Of a stretch of 64,000 bases of DNA, positions 1 to 9,132 are shown piece after piece. The position numbers were made by a program, and so were the translations under genes. Numbering within the stretch: position 1 is the first letter of the stretch; each line of letters opens with the position of its first letter. Below the pieces are notes generated by a model that saw only the letters and a list, made by a program, of their open reading frames with translations, did not search any database and was not told where the DNA came from. The DNA comes from JAWKWH01 sp963669415 (GTDB taxonomy: Bacteria; Pseudomonadota; Alphaproteobacteria; Rhizobiales; Rhizobiaceae), in assembly GCA_963669415.2 (NCBI GenBank), contig CAXXPS010000003.1, positions 1 to 64,000 on the forward strand, given 5' to 3'.

Positions 1-426
1 GGGAATGATACCAAGACCGCTCTCCGGCTGACCGAATTTCACATGCTCCTCGGCGATACGGTAATCGGCGCAGGCGGCAACCTCGAGACCTCCACCGAGC
101 GCATGTCCGTCGATGACCGCGATGACCGGCTGACGCAATCGGGCCAAGGCGTCGAAAGCAGCGTGGCCATCGCGTACCCAGTGTCGGCCGAACGCTTCTG
201 GGCTGACACTGCTCCACGCTTCTATATCGCCGCCGGCGCAAAACGCCTTTCCGTTGCCGGACAGAATGACCACGTCAATGTCCTGCCGATGTTCGATTTC
301 GAGGCAGAGGCGGGCCAATTCGGCGATCATCGCCGCGTCGAGCGCGTTCAGTTTTTCCGGCCTGTTCAGTCGTAAATGAGCTGCACGATTTTCAACGTGC
401 AGCAGAATGGAGGGTTCGGCATTCAT
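1..426 (-). CDS. Enoyl-CoA hydratase/isomerase family protein (3' part outside window)
   Basis: Crotonase-fold protein running off the left edge; 142 N-terminal residues are visible. The translated reverse strand shows LNRPEKLNALD near the start, then SGNGKAFCAGGD (first oxyanion-hole segment) and GHALGGGLEVAACADYRIA (second oxyanion-hole segment), all hallmarks of enoyl-CoA hydratases. Its ATG overlaps the TGA of the CoA-transferase as ATGA, so the two are translationally coupled. It would hydrate an unsaturated acyl-CoA made after CoA activation. The catalytic glutamates lie at or beyond the edge, so hydratase versus isomerase cannot be settled. Confidence 0.85.
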   Translation of the reverse strand, partial: MNAEPSILLHVENRAAHLRLNRPEKLNALDAAMIAELARLCLEIEHRQDIDVVILSGNGKAFCAGGDIEAWSSVSPEAFGRHWVRDGHAAFDALARLRQPVIAVIDGHALGGGLEVAACADYRIAEEHVKFGQPESGLGIIP

Positions 427-1994
427 GGGTCGAGGCCGATCAGCTCGGGTTGAAACAACTGAGCATCCATCTCGCGCAGATCTTCGGCGACGATGAGCGG
501 CGTTTCGGCCTGATCGAGAACATCGCGTTGCAGATCGATGCCAGGCGCGATTTCGGTAACGATCAATCCGTCTGCAGTCAGCTGCATCACACACCTTTCG
601 GTAATATACGTCGCCTGCCTTCCCTCGGCGACTGCCCGCTTGCCGGAGAACGACACTTGATCCACTTCCGGGACGATCTTGGCGATCTTGCCTTCGCGGT
701 CAATGACCAGCTTGCCGTCTTCAATCCGCATCTTTGCTCCGGCATTGAAATTGCCTGAAAAAACAATGCGATGGGCACGGGTGGTGATGTCCACAAAACC
801 GCCGGCTCCGGCGGTCCGGTGCGGTGTTGCGGCCAGGCGGGAAACATTGACCGAGCCGTCTGCACCGATTTCAAGGAATGACAGCAATGACGCATCAAAT
901 CCACCAGCCTGAAAATAGGAGAACTGGTGTGGCGAGGCGACGAAAGCTTCGGCGTTTGCCGAGCAGCCGAATTTGAAATCGAGAAGCGGAATACCGCCAA
1001 CCGCACCCTGTTCGATGACCCAGGTCACGGCGCCGTGCTGACCTTCTTCCAGGAATATTCGCGGCACATTGGCGGAAATTCCAAATCCGATGTTGACCGA
1101 CCAGCCACGCCTGAGCTCCTGGGCGACACGCCGGGCAATCACCTTTCCAATTCCGAATTCCGGTATGCTGAAGCTTTCCAACGGCCTGATCAACTCGCCG
1201 GAGATTGCCGGATCATAGGGCGTTGCGGTGGTCTGCAGCATGTCGGGAGCCTCGACGACGCAGTCGACCAGGATTCCCGGGACATGCACGTCGTGAGGAC
1301 GAATAGATCCGGCTTTGGCCACGCGGCGAACCTGGGCGATGACCTTGCCGCCGGTATTGTGGGCGGCGAGCGCCATTTCCATTGCGCCCAGATAGGCGCC
1401 CTCGGATTCAAAGCTCAAATTGCCGCGTTCATCTCCGGTCGTTGCGCGGATGATGGCAAAATCCGGTTTCAGCGCGGAAAAGTACAGCCATTCTTCACCC
1501 TCAAATTCGCGGCGGCTGACAATCGGTTCGCCGCTGGCTGCTTCGTTCATGGCGCAGCCTTCCTGGTCCGGGTCGACGAAGGTTCCCATGCCCACCTTGG
1601 TGAGCACGCCGGGACGATGACCGGCTGCCTCGCGCAACATGTCGAAGATGATACCCGACGGAATGTTGTAGGCAGGGATCTGGTTGGCGGTGATCATCTG
1701 CCAGATCAAAGGGGGTTCGGCATTTGACGGACCCGACGGATAAGAGCCGCCGATGATGCGGCCAAGACAGCCCGGTTTGGCAATATGATCGACACCTTTG
1801 GTGCCGAAAAAATCACCGGCGGCAATCGGGTGTATGGTCGTCAGGTTTTTCGGCGCGCCGGACTGATCGAACCGTTCTCCCAAGGCCTGCAGAATTGCAT
1901 CAGGACAACAAAGCCCACTTGAAGAATTGACCGCAACCACGGCATTGTCGGAAATCAACGCGACCGCTTCCGCTACTGTTATCTGTTTCGTCAC
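423..1994 (-). CDS. Acetate/3-ketoacid-type CoA-transferase (YdiF-like fused subunits)
   Basis: A 523-residue family I CoA-transferase with alpha and beta halves fused in one chain, the length usual for YdiF-type enzymes. It moves CoA between carboxylic acids through a glutamyl-CoA intermediate. The catalytic glutamate is probably Glu328 in IEQGAVGGIP, which matches the family ExG-x2-GG pattern; the oxyanion-type GIxxNVP segment lies just before it (about 303-311). It is first in a leftward operon with an enoyl-CoA hydratase (ATGA overlap). A palindromic site AGTAACTAATTGGTTA lies 35 bp upstream, so control by the TetR regulator encoded at 13160-13792 is inferred. The substrate is not readable from sequence. 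Confidence 0.88.
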   Translation of the reverse strand: MTKQITVAEAVALISDNAVVAVNSSSGLCCPDAILQALGERFDQSGAPKNLTTIHPIAAGDFFGTKGVDHIAKPGCLGRIIGGSYPSGPSNAEPPLIWQMITANQIPAYNIPSGIIFDMLREAAGHRPGVLTKVGMGTFVDPDQEGCAMNEAASGEPIVSRREFEGEEWLYFSALKPDFAIIRATTGDERGNLSFESEGAYLGAMEMALAAHNTGGKVIAQVRRVAKAGSIRPHDVHVPGILVDCVVEAPDMLQTTATPYDPAISGELIRPLESFSIPEFGIGKVIARRVAQELRRGWSVNIGFGISANVPRIFLEEGQHGAVTWVIEQGAVGGIPLLDFKFGCSANAEAFVASPHQFSYFQAGGFDASLLSFLEIGADGSVNVSRLAATPHRTAGAGGFVDITTRAHRIVFSGNFNAGAKMRIEDGKLVIDREGKIAKIVPEVDQVSFSGKRAVAEGRQATYITERCVMQLTADGLIVTEIAPGIDLQRDVLDQAETPLIVAEDLREMDAQLFQPELIGLDP

Positions 1995-2028
1995 GTAATT
2001 ATCCCAGCCAACCGAAAAATTGGATTTA

Positions 2029-2044
2029 AGTAACTAATTGGTTA
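2029..2044. promoter_or_regulatory. Predicted TetR-family operator, site 1
   Basis: AGTAACTAATTGGTTA, a near-palindrome of the form TAAC-N6-GTTA. It lies 35 bp upstream of the CoA-transferase start and shares the preceding TTTA and the core with the second site 99 bp away. Assignment to the regulator at 13160 is inference from the matching palindrome beside that gene. Confidence 0.6.
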
Positions 2045-2127
2045 TATAAATATGCCCCCGAAATCACCACAAATCAAGCGTTTATGTGCCTTTCTGTGAG
2101 AAAGCATATCATTAAGGGTTCCGTTTA

Positions 2128-2143
2128 AGTAACCAATTGGTTA
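2128..2143. promoter_or_regulatory. Predicted TetR-family operator, site 2
   Basis: AGTAACCAATTGGTTA contains TAACCAATTGGTTA, a perfect 14-bp palindrome. It lies about 30 bp before the aldo/keto reductase start and overlaps a possible -10 element (TATAAA at 2142-2147), a typical repressor position. Confidence 0.62.
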
Positions 2144-2173
2144 TAAATACTGAATGCTTCAAAGGGACATGCG

Positions 2174-2993
2174 ATGAACATCTATTATCAGAAAACCCAT
2201 CAGCGCGCATTTGGTACATTTCCGTTGACTGGAGACGTTGCCCGCAGTGCGATTCTCGCGGCAGCAGAAATCGGCTATCGCGCTTTTGATACAGCACAGA
2301 TGTATGGAAACGAGGCGGAAACCGGTGAAGCATTGAAGACTTCGGGTGTGCCACGCGATGAGCTGTGTGTCACCACCAAGGTTCACCCCGACAATTTCGG
2401 TGAGGACAAGTTCATTGCATCTGTGGAACAGAGCCTCAAGGAATTGCAGATCAATGTCGTCGATGTCTTGCTGCTGCACTGGCCACCCATCGGAGGTGAT
2501 ATCGCACCGTCGTTGCGTCTGCTCGAAGATGCTCACAAGCGTGGTCTGGCGAAAAACATCGGCGTTTCAAACTACACGGTCGCGATGATGAAGGAAGCAG
2601 TCAGAATTGTTGACGCTCCGATTGTCACCAACCAGGTCGAATTCCATCCGCTGCTCAATCAGGGCCGGCTGATCGCAGGCGCCAATGAAGCTGGCATCCC
2701 GCTATCGTCCTATTCGTCAGTCGCCCGCGGCGAAGTGTTCAAACATCGCGAATTCGCCGAGATTGGCGAAGCCTACGGCAAGACGGCTGCCCAGGTGGTG
2801 CTTCGCTGGATCATCCAGAAAGGGTGTTAGCGTCAATACGATGTCGACAAAGCCGGAAAATATCCGCGCCAATTTCGAGATCATGGATTTCACTCTGTCA
2901 AACGTCGACATGGCGCGTATCGAGGAAAAGACCAAGACCGGCTACCGCATTGTCACGGAAGATCTGGTGCCGTGGGCGCCGGATTGGGATTAA
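2174..2993 (+). pseudogene. Aldo/keto reductase with a single-base frameshift
   Basis: The first 218 residues (2174-2830) are a clear NADPH-dependent aldo/keto reductase: FDTAQMYGNE carries the catalytic Asp and Tyr, TTKVHP the Lys, and LLLHWP the His. Translation stops at TAG 2828-2830 inside IIQKGC. The shifted frame continues with KGVSVNTMSTKPENIRANFE and the expected C-terminus to TAA 2991-2993. Removing one base from the purine run at 2818-2824 (GAAAGGG) restores one protein of about 272 residues, the usual family length. Either the gene is broken or the run holds a sequencing error. It would reduce or oxidise a carbonyl/alcohol and has an operator of the same type as its neighbours. The truncated form lacks part of the cofactor-binding end. 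Confidence 0.85.
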
Positions 2994-3027
2994 TCTGTAT
3001 TGCACGACGGCGCACTGTTCCTCCCTG

Positions 3028-3064
3028 TGGGGTCGTCGACATCCGGTCGGCGGCCCCATTTTTT
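3028..3064 (+). terminator. Probable intrinsic terminator after the aldo/keto reductase
   Basis: TGGGG at 3028-3032 can pair with CCCCA at 3054-3058, with further partial pairing inside, and is followed by six T. It lies between two convergent genes. Confidence 0.45.
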
Positions 3065-3088
3065 CAATCGGACACAGGTCAAACGTGG

Positions 3089-4702
3089 CTATTGATTACC
3101 CCTGATCAAGTCGCTCGCCTTTTCGGCGATCATGATGGTCGGTGCATTTGTGTTTGAGCCAATCAGGCTTGGCATGATCGAACTGTCGCAGATTCGTATG
3201 CCTTCAAGGCCGTGGACCCTTAGTTGCGGATCGACAACGGCCATTTCGTCGGTGCCCATCTTGCAGGTGCAGGTGGGATGGTAGGATGTGCGGCCATACT
3301 GGCGCGCATACTCTTCAATCTCCTTTTGCGTTTTCACGCCATCATCGGGAAACCGGATCTGCCGGATGAATTTCTGCAGGCTCGGCTGCGAGAAGATTTC
3401 ACGGCTGATCTTGACGCCTTCCACCGAGGTTTTCAGATCGTCGGGTTCGGCGAGGAAATTCGGATCGACGACCGGCAAATCGGCTGGGTTACTGGAACGC
3501 AGCCGCACTGTCCCGCGGCTTTTGGGGCGCAGCGTATAGGAGTTCAGCGTAATGCCCGACGATCCCTTCGGCACACTTGGAACGCCGGCCTCTGCTCCGG
3601 CACCGGCCAGAAAATGGAACTGCAGATCGGGAACCGGCTTCGACTTGTCGGCGAACCAGAACACCCCGCCTTCAACGACGTTGGAGGTAACCGGGCCGGA
3701 ATTGAACAGATAATACTGAGCACCAGCCCAGGCGGCCCAATGCCATTTGTTGTATTTGTCGAGACTGTAATGGCCGGATAGTTCTGCCACGATGTCGATG
3801 CCGAAATGATCGTTGAGGTTTTCACCGACCCCCGGCAGATCGTGCACCACATCGATCCCGTGTTCACCCAGATGCGCCGCCGGGCCGACACCAGACAACA
3901 TCATCAGTTTTGGCGTGCCAATAGCGCCGGATGTGACGATGATCTCGCCGTCGACCTTTGCGGTTTTGAGTTGATTACCACGAGAGTATTCCACGCCTGT
4001 AGCGCGATTGCCGGCAAATACGATGCGCTTGACCAAGCATCCGGTTTCCACGGTCAAATTGGAGCGGCCCAACACCGGCTTGAGATAGCCGACTGCCGCA
4101 GAGCAACGGCGATTGTTGAGAGTGGTGGTCTGATAAACACCGCAGCCGGCCTGTTCGGAACCGTTGAAATCCGGCGAATAAGGGATGCCAAACTCCTGAC
4201 AGGACTGCACGAAGGCGCGGGTCATGTGCTGCGGGGCAGGGATGTTGGAAACGCCTAACGGCCCATCCGTTCCATGCCAGTCACCCGACAGGATTGTGTT
4301 GCCTTCGGAGCGAATGAAGTACTTCTGAATGTCCGCAAACGACCAGCCTTCGCACCCTTCCTGTTCGGCCCACCGGTCATAGTCGACAGGATTGCCACGC
4401 GTAAAAACCTCGGCATTGATCGAGCTGCCGCCGCCAATCACCCGTGCCTGGGCATAGGGAATTTCACGATTGTTGGCGTGTTTTTGCGGCGCAGTGGTCA
4501 TTCCCCAGGTCTGGGGGCCATCGGTCATCTTGGCAAAGCCCACCGGCATGTGAATGAGCGGGTGCCAATCCCTGCCGCCGGCCTCAAGCAGCAAAACGCG
4601 AATATCGGGATTCTCGCTCAGTCGGCTGGCCAATACGCAGCCGGCCGAACCGCCGCCGACAATCACATAGTCATAGCCGTTGTCAGCCATCTGTTTGGTC
4701 AC
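3089..4702 (-). CDS. GMC-family FAD-dependent alcohol oxidoreductase (choline dehydrogenase-like)
   Basis: A 537-residue glucose-methanol-choline oxidoreductase. The N-terminal ADP-binding fold reads VIVGGGSAGCVLASRL (about residues 14-29), the first GMC signature is RVIGGGSSINAEVFTRG (about 86-102), and the C-terminal catalytic pair is His475 in YHPTCTCKMG and Asn519 in SNTNAPTIMIAEKA. Such enzymes oxidise a primary alcohol to an aldehyde using FAD. It is last in the leftward importer operon, 16 bp after the aldehyde dehydrogenase, which would take its product on to an acid. Nothing specifically supports choline: no choline-sulfatase or BetI-type gene is adjacent. ATG at 4702 is used; a second ATG (MADNGYD) lies four codons in. 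Confidence 0.92.
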   Translation of the reverse strand: MTKQMADNGYDYVIVGGGSAGCVLASRLSENPDIRVLLLEAGGRDWHPLIHMPVGFAKMTDGPQTWGMTTAPQKHANNREIPYAQARVIGGGSSINAEVFTRGNPVDYDRWAEQEGCEGWSFADIQKYFIRSEGNTILSGDWHGTDGPLGVSNIPAPQHMTRAFVQSCQEFGIPYSPDFNGSEQAGCGVYQTTTLNNRRCSAAVGYLKPVLGRSNLTVETGCLVKRIVFAGNRATGVEYSRGNQLKTAKVDGEIIVTSGAIGTPKLMMLSGVGPAAHLGEHGIDVVHDLPGVGENLNDHFGIDIVAELSGHYSLDKYNKWHWAAWAGAQYYLFNSGPVTSNVVEGGVFWFADKSKPVPDLQFHFLAGAGAEAGVPSVPKGSSGITLNSYTLRPKSRGTVRLRSSNPADLPVVDPNFLAEPDDLKTSVEGVKISREIFSQPSLQKFIRQIRFPDDGVKTQKEIEEYARQYGRTSYHPTCTCKMGTDEMAVVDPQLRVHGLEGIRICDSSIMPSLIGSNTNAPTIMIAEKASDLIRGNQ

Positions 4703-4718
4703 AGCCCATTTCTGCCAC

Positions 4719-6218
4719 TTACTTGATCCAATGGTCGCGTTTTCCGATCTCGATATGGACCGACTTTATCTGCGTGTATTCTTCAACACCATAGACGCCC
4801 GCTTCGCGTCCCCAGCCGGATTGTTTGAAGCCGCCGATGGGCAGTTCCGGTCCGCCGGAGAGCGTGGTGTTGACCCAAAAACGCCCGGCCTGAACGCGCC
4901 TTGTGACCATTAACGCCTTGTCGATATTCTTGGTCCAGACGCTGGCGGCCAAACCGTATTCGGTGTCGTTGGCGATGGCGATTGCCTCGTCCACGGTGTC
5001 GAATGGCATGACGGTCAGCACCGGACCGAAAATTTCCTCACGGGCAATTGCCATATTGGGCGTCACGCCGGAAAACAGGGTAGGCGCGATATACTGGCCG
5101 CGGCCAAAGTCGAGCTGTTCGCCTCCGCAGACGAGATTTGCGCCTTCGTCGCTACCCTTAGCAATGTAGCCCATGATCGTGCTGTTTTGCGCATCGGTTG
5201 TAATTGCGCCGATCTGCGTCGCCTCATCCAGCGGGTCGCCGACAACCGCCTTCGACATCTTTTCCGCCACCATATCGCTGAACCGGTCAGCAACGCTTCT
5301 TTCAACAATCAATCTTGAGCCTGAGACGCAGCATTGGCCGGTGTTGAACCCGATGCCGAACGCCACACCGTCGGCAGCATCTTCAAGATCTGCATCGGCA
5401 AACACGATCTGCGGATTTTTTCCGCCGAGTTCCAAACCAAGCTTCTTGAAGTTGCCCGCAGCGGCATGAACGCAATTACGTCCGACATTGGTGGAGCCGG
5501 TAAACGAGAGCATGTCCACGTCCATGTGCTCGATAAGCTTCTGGCCGATGGTGCCACCCGAACCGGTGACGACGTTCATGCAGCCATCCGGCAGTCCTGC
5601 GTCGGTGAGGATTTCGGCCAGGATCAGCGAAGTGGCCGATGTCATCTCGGACGGTTTGACCACCATTGTGCAGCCGGAAGCCAGAATATACGGCACCCGT
5701 TCGCACAGGATCAGGAAGGGAAAATTCCATGGCGTGATCACGCCGACAACGCCAACCGGTTCACGAGTGACCAGGCCGAACATGCCATCGCCAAGATTGT
5801 TGAAACTGTCGCCGTGCAGGCTGCGAGCGACGCCGGAAGCATATTCATACATGCCGGCACAGCCGGCGACTTCGGCTCTTGCCTGCGCAATGGGTTTGCC
5901 GTTCTCCAGCGTTTCCCAATAGGCGATTTCATCTGCGCGTTCGCGAATACCCTGGGCAGTCGCCAGCAGAACCGCTGCCCGTTCCGCGCCTGAAAGCCCC
6001 GACCAACGCCGGTCGTCAAAAGCCTTGCGGGCTGCAGCCACAGCCAGGTCCAGATCTGTTTCCGTACATTTCGGGATTATTGTCACCGGAACGCCGTGGC
6101 CCGGCGAATTGCGCTCGAAAACTTCACGATCAGCGGTGGCAACGTATTTTCCGTCAACATAGAATCCGAATTCACGTGGAGTATCGGGAAGTTTTGCATA
6201 AGGTGATATCTGGTCCAT
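4719..6218 (-). CDS. NAD(P)-dependent aldehyde dehydrogenase
   Basis: A 499-residue aldehyde dehydrogenase superfamily enzyme. It has VVGVITPWNFPFLIL (substrate/cofactor region), SFTGSTNVGR (cofactor binding), LELGGKNPQIVFADAD with the general-base Glu, and FNTGQCCVSGSRL with the nucleophilic Cys near residue 300. The start is placed at ATG 6218 (MDQISPYAKL); the frame extends upstream only to a TTG inside the preceding gene. It is encoded between the monooxygenase-fold protein (46-bp gap) and the GMC oxidoreductase, and is inferred to oxidise the aldehyde made by the GMC enzyme or by the alcohol dehydrogenase. Confidence 0.93.
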   Translation of the reverse strand: MDQISPYAKLPDTPREFGFYVDGKYVATADREVFERNSPGHGVPVTIIPKCTETDLDLAVAAARKAFDDRRWSGLSGAERAAVLLATAQGIRERADEIAYWETLENGKPIAQARAEVAGCAGMYEYASGVARSLHGDSFNNLGDGMFGLVTREPVGVVGVITPWNFPFLILCERVPYILASGCTMVVKPSEMTSATSLILAEILTDAGLPDGCMNVVTGSGGTIGQKLIEHMDVDMLSFTGSTNVGRNCVHAAAGNFKKLGLELGGKNPQIVFADADLEDAADGVAFGIGFNTGQCCVSGSRLIVERSVADRFSDMVAEKMSKAVVGDPLDEATQIGAITTDAQNSTIMGYIAKGSDEGANLVCGGEQLDFGRGQYIAPTLFSGVTPNMAIAREEIFGPVLTVMPFDTVDEAIAIANDTEYGLAASVWTKNIDKALMVTRRVQAGRFWVNTTLSGGPELPIGGFKQSGWGREAGVYGVEEYTQIKSVHIEIGKRDHWIK

Positions 6219-6264
6219 GCTGGTTCCAATCCTGTCTACGAACTCTTCAGCCTCAAACGGACGT

Positions 6265-6564
6265 TTAATCCTCAACGGATGTCAGAGTACGCACCACTAA
6301 CGGTGTTGCCTGGGCCGCTTCCATTTTCGGTGCCCAGACACCAAACCAGTCCTGCGAAAGATGCGTTTCCAACGCGGCTTTGGACGACCACACTTCAATA
6401 ATGGTCATCTTGGTGGGAATGTTGCTGTCGCGCCAAAGTTCATATTGTTCGCAACCCCCTTCGGTGCGCGAGCGCGAAATGAACTCATCCTTGAACATCT
6501 GCACAAAGCTGTCTGCTTCACCAGGTTTGACGTCTAGTTCAACAAGCAATCGAGCTTTTGCCAT
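6265..6564 (-). CDS. Small antibiotic-biosynthesis-monooxygenase (ABM/YgiN-like) fold protein
   Basis: A 99-residue dimeric alpha/beta-barrel type protein: the start ARLLVELDVKPGEADSFVQ, the middle EGGCEQYELWRD and MTIIEVWSSKAALETHLSQDWF are the usual ABM-domain pattern. Members include quinol monooxygenases (YgiN) and many of unknown role. Its ATG overlaps the TGA of the WrbA-like gene (ATGA). Pairing an ABM protein with a quinone-reducing flavodoxin recalls the YgiN/MdaB-type quinone cycle, an inference only. Confidence 0.82.
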   Translation of the reverse strand: MAKARLLVELDVKPGEADSFVQMFKDEFISRSRTEGGCEQYELWRDSNIPTKMTIIEVWSSKAALETHLSQDWFGVWAPKMEAAQATPLVVRTLTSVED

Positions 6565-7133
6565 CAGTCCGCGAGCTCCCAGAAGCGTGTGTATTTGGCC
6601 TTGAGAGGGTGCAGGTCCTTGCGGCCTTCCATGTAGTAGCCAACCCATTCTGCGAGACGGGTTCCAGCGCGGCGGCAGGCCTCTTTCGCATGCTCTGAGC
6701 GCGGTTCTCCTGCAAACACCGCGCCATAGTGCAGGCTCTCCTTCTTGGCCACGTAGTCGGTAATTCCGAACACGAAATATCCCATGTTCATCATCATGAC
6801 GCTGAGCGCCTGGCAGGCCAGTTCTCCACCGCCGCCAAGGCTGCCGGCGGATGTAAAGGGTACCGCAAACTTGCCGTCCGTCTTGAACCAGATGTCCGGG
6901 GTACGGTCGTCCCACCACTTCTTCATACGCCAGGACACACCACCCAAATGCGTTGGGCAGCCAACCGCAATGCCATCCGCCCAGAAAACATCCTCGGTTT
7001 CGGCTTCGTCGACAAAGCGCACGCGAATGTCGTGCCCACCAACTTTCTCAACCCCCTCCTTTACAAAGGGTACAGCGGTTTCCGTGAACCGCCGGTCACT
7101 ATCTGTGTCGTAGATGATCAGAATGTTTGCCAT
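6564..7133 (-). CDS. WrbA-like flavodoxin-fold NAD(P)H:quinone oxidoreductase
   Basis: A 189-residue flavodoxin-fold protein. Residues ADGIAVGCPTHLGGVSWRMKKWWDD and GKFAVPFTSAGSLGGGGELACQAL match the WrbA family FMN-binding segments. The first phosphate loop (IIYDTDSDRRFTE) departs from the usual S/T-x-T-G-x-T, so FMN affinity may be altered. Family members reduce quinones by two electrons. It sits between the zinc alcohol dehydrogenase (14-bp gap) and the ABM protein (ATGA overlap), suggesting protection from or use of a quinone in this pathway. Confidence 0.82.
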   Translation of the reverse strand: MANILIIYDTDSDRRFTETAVPFVKEGVEKVGGHDIRVRFVDEAETEDVFWADGIAVGCPTHLGGVSWRMKKWWDDRTPDIWFKTDGKFAVPFTSAGSLGGGGELACQALSVMMMNMGYFVFGITDYVAKKESLHYGAVFAGEPRSEHAKEACRRAGTRLAEWVGYYMEGRKDLHPLKAKYTRFWELAD

Positions 7134-7147
7134 GTGAGATTCCCATT

Positions 7148-8179
7148 TCAGTGCATTACGATTTGTGTCTTCAGGTCCTGCGGCCTCTTTGCCATGCTGT
7201 CGAACGCCTGCTGGATTTCCTCAAGTGCGAACGAGGCGCCTGTAAAAGGCTGGGTCGCTATGCGGCCATGTGTGAGCAGGGTCAGCGCATCGTGCATGTC
7301 CTGACCCATGCCGGCGACCGATCCCTTGACCGAATTTTCCTGCAAAATCGTCGTCAGGATATCGAGCGCCAAGGTCTCGCCGTCTCCGGTGATCCCGAAA
7401 GCCGCGAGATGGCCGCCCTTGCGCATCAATTCCGTGGCCTGGGCATATAGGGCAGAATTGCCAACGCTTTCGATGACAATATCCGCTCCGCGTCCGTCGG
7501 TCGCTTCAAGTACAGTTTGACGAAGTGCGGAAGGGTCGCTGACGCCATAATCCGCACCGGCGTTTACGGCCATCTCCAACCTTTGCGGACTGATGTCGGC
7601 AACGATGATCGGGGCTGCTCCAATGGTTCGCAACAACTGAACGTGAAGATTGCCAATCGGTCCGGCGCCGAGGACAACAACTGACTGCCCGAACGTTACC
7701 TGCGCCTTTCTGGCTGCACGAACAACGCAAGCAAGCGGTTCGGTGAGCGCCAGCACTTCGGCCGGGACGTTTTCCGGCGCGGGGATGACCATTCTTGCGG
7801 GTACCGAGATATATTCGGCAAAGGCGCCGTTCATCGTGATCCCGATCTGCTGCATGTCGGGACAATTGAGGATTTCATTGCGGCGGCACCAATAGCAGTT
7901 GCCGCAGCCGATATTCATGTCGACGACCACAGGCTGGCCGATAGTCAACCCAGACACTCCCGGTCCGAGAGCCGCGACAGTCCCGGTGAATTCGTGGCCC
8001 GGGATCATCGGCAGGTTTTCTGCAGCATAGTGCCCGTTGAATATATGAATGTCGGTGCCGCAAATGCCGGTGCGGGCAATCTTAATCAGTGCTTCACCCA
8101 GCCCGGGCTCCGGCTTCGGCACATTTTGCACCTCAAAGCGGCCAGGCTCGACCAAAACTGCTGCGCGCATGTTCGACAT
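7148..8179 (-). CDS. Zinc-dependent MDR alcohol/polyol dehydrogenase
   Basis: A 343-residue medium-chain dehydrogenase. Catalytic zinc ligands are in GICGTDIHIFNGHY and PGHEFTGTV; the structural zinc lobe is CGNCYWCRRNEILNC; the NAD(H) Rossmann motif is VLGAGPIGNLHVQLL. The sequence is closest in style to sorbitol, threonine or butanediol dehydrogenases. It follows directly on the permease (adjacent stop/start at 8179/8180), so the transported compound or its first product is a likely substrate. Confidence 0.9.
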   Translation of the reverse strand: MSNMRAAVLVEPGRFEVQNVPKPEPGLGEALIKIARTGICGTDIHIFNGHYAAENLPMIPGHEFTGTVAALGPGVSGLTIGQPVVVDMNIGCGNCYWCRRNEILNCPDMQQIGITMNGAFAEYISVPARMVIPAPENVPAEVLALTEPLACVVRAARKAQVTFGQSVVVLGAGPIGNLHVQLLRTIGAAPIIVADISPQRLEMAVNAGADYGVSDPSALRQTVLEATDGRGADIVIESVGNSALYAQATELMRKGGHLAAFGITGDGETLALDILTTILQENSVKGSVAGMGQDMHDALTLLTHGRIATQPFTGASFALEEIQQAFDSMAKRPQDLKTQIVMH

Positions 8180-9124
8180 CTACTTGACCACCCCGCGCAG
8201 CTTTGATCGGTCGATTGTCAGTGCAATTGCGATGATGAGAACGATGCCGAACACCATCTGCTGCTGGGTGGCGTCGACTTCCAGATAGACCATGGCGGCG
8301 CGGATCACCATGACGATCAAGGTGCCGATGGCTGTGTTCACCACACCGCCGACACCGCCCGTCAGCGGAGTGCCGCCAACAAGAACCGCAACAATTGCCA
8401 GAAGAAGAAATCCGTTTGCCAGATTGGCGTCACCGCCTGAAAGTTTGACGGAGAACATCAAACCGGCAATGCCGGCAAAACCGCCCGATATGGCAAATGC
8501 CATCATCTTCACCCGGTCCACGTTCAATCCCGATGCAACGGCTGCAAGTTCGCCCGATCCGACCGCCTTGAGCGCACGACCGAATGTGGTCCGGGTTTGC
8601 AGAAACCAGGCCAGGGCCAGGAGGGTGAGCGCGATGATCAACTCATGGGGGAAGCCTGCCGTGTTGCCGAACATCCAGCCAAAACTGTCGTCACGCTGGG
8701 TCGCATCCATCGACAGCGCGCGCTGACCTGACAGGTATTTTGCTGCGGACAGGGCGACGAAGCCCATTGCCAGCGTCGAGACGAAGGACGGCACATACAG
8801 GCGCGATGTCACAAATCCGGATATTGCACCGATAATGGCGCCGGTGCAGATGCAGATCACGGCAACGCCAATGCCGAATTGGCTGAGATATACGGTGGCT
8901 ATGACCGTCACGAGATTGGCCAGTTGTTGGGCCGAAAGGTCGATGCCACCGATATAGATGGCAAAAGTCATTCCGAGCGCCATGATGAAAAGCGGAACCA
9001 CGTCGGTCACGAGCGACAGCAATCCCAAGGGATCAAAAAAGCTCGGATTTACCGCGCCGACCGCCACTACAAGCGCCAGAAGCGTGATCCAGGGGAAATA
9101 TGGTTTGATCCGTTCTAAATCCAT
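8180..9124 (-). CDS. CUT2-type sugar ABC transporter permease
   Basis: A 314-residue RbsC-like inner-membrane permease with about eight or more hydrophobic segments. FAIYIGGIDLSAQQ matches the family GGIDLSVG-type segment, and GFLLLAIVAVLVGGTPLTGGVGGVVNT matches the conserved region near the C-terminus that contacts the ATPase. It forms the membrane channel with the second permease at 10649-11692. Confidence 0.93.
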   Translation of the reverse strand: MDLERIKPYFPWITLLALVVAVGAVNPSFFDPLGLLSLVTDVVPLFIMALGMTFAIYIGGIDLSAQQLANLVTVIATVYLSQFGIGVAVICICTGAIIGAISGFVTSRLYVPSFVSTLAMGFVALSAAKYLSGQRALSMDATQRDDSFGWMFGNTAGFPHELIIALTLLALAWFLQTRTTFGRALKAVGSGELAAVASGLNVDRVKMMAFAISGGFAGIAGLMFSVKLSGGDANLANGFLLLAIVAVLVGGTPLTGGVGGVVNTAIGTLIVMVIRAAMVYLEVDATQQQMVFGIVLIIAIALTIDRSKLRGVVK

Positions 9125-9132
9125 GGCGGGCC

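Noticed and set aside
3089..6218. Choline-to-betaine (betA-betB) operon
   Set aside because: The GMC/ALDH pair alone would fit, but no betI or choline transporter is present and the operon context is a CUT2 sugar-type importer.
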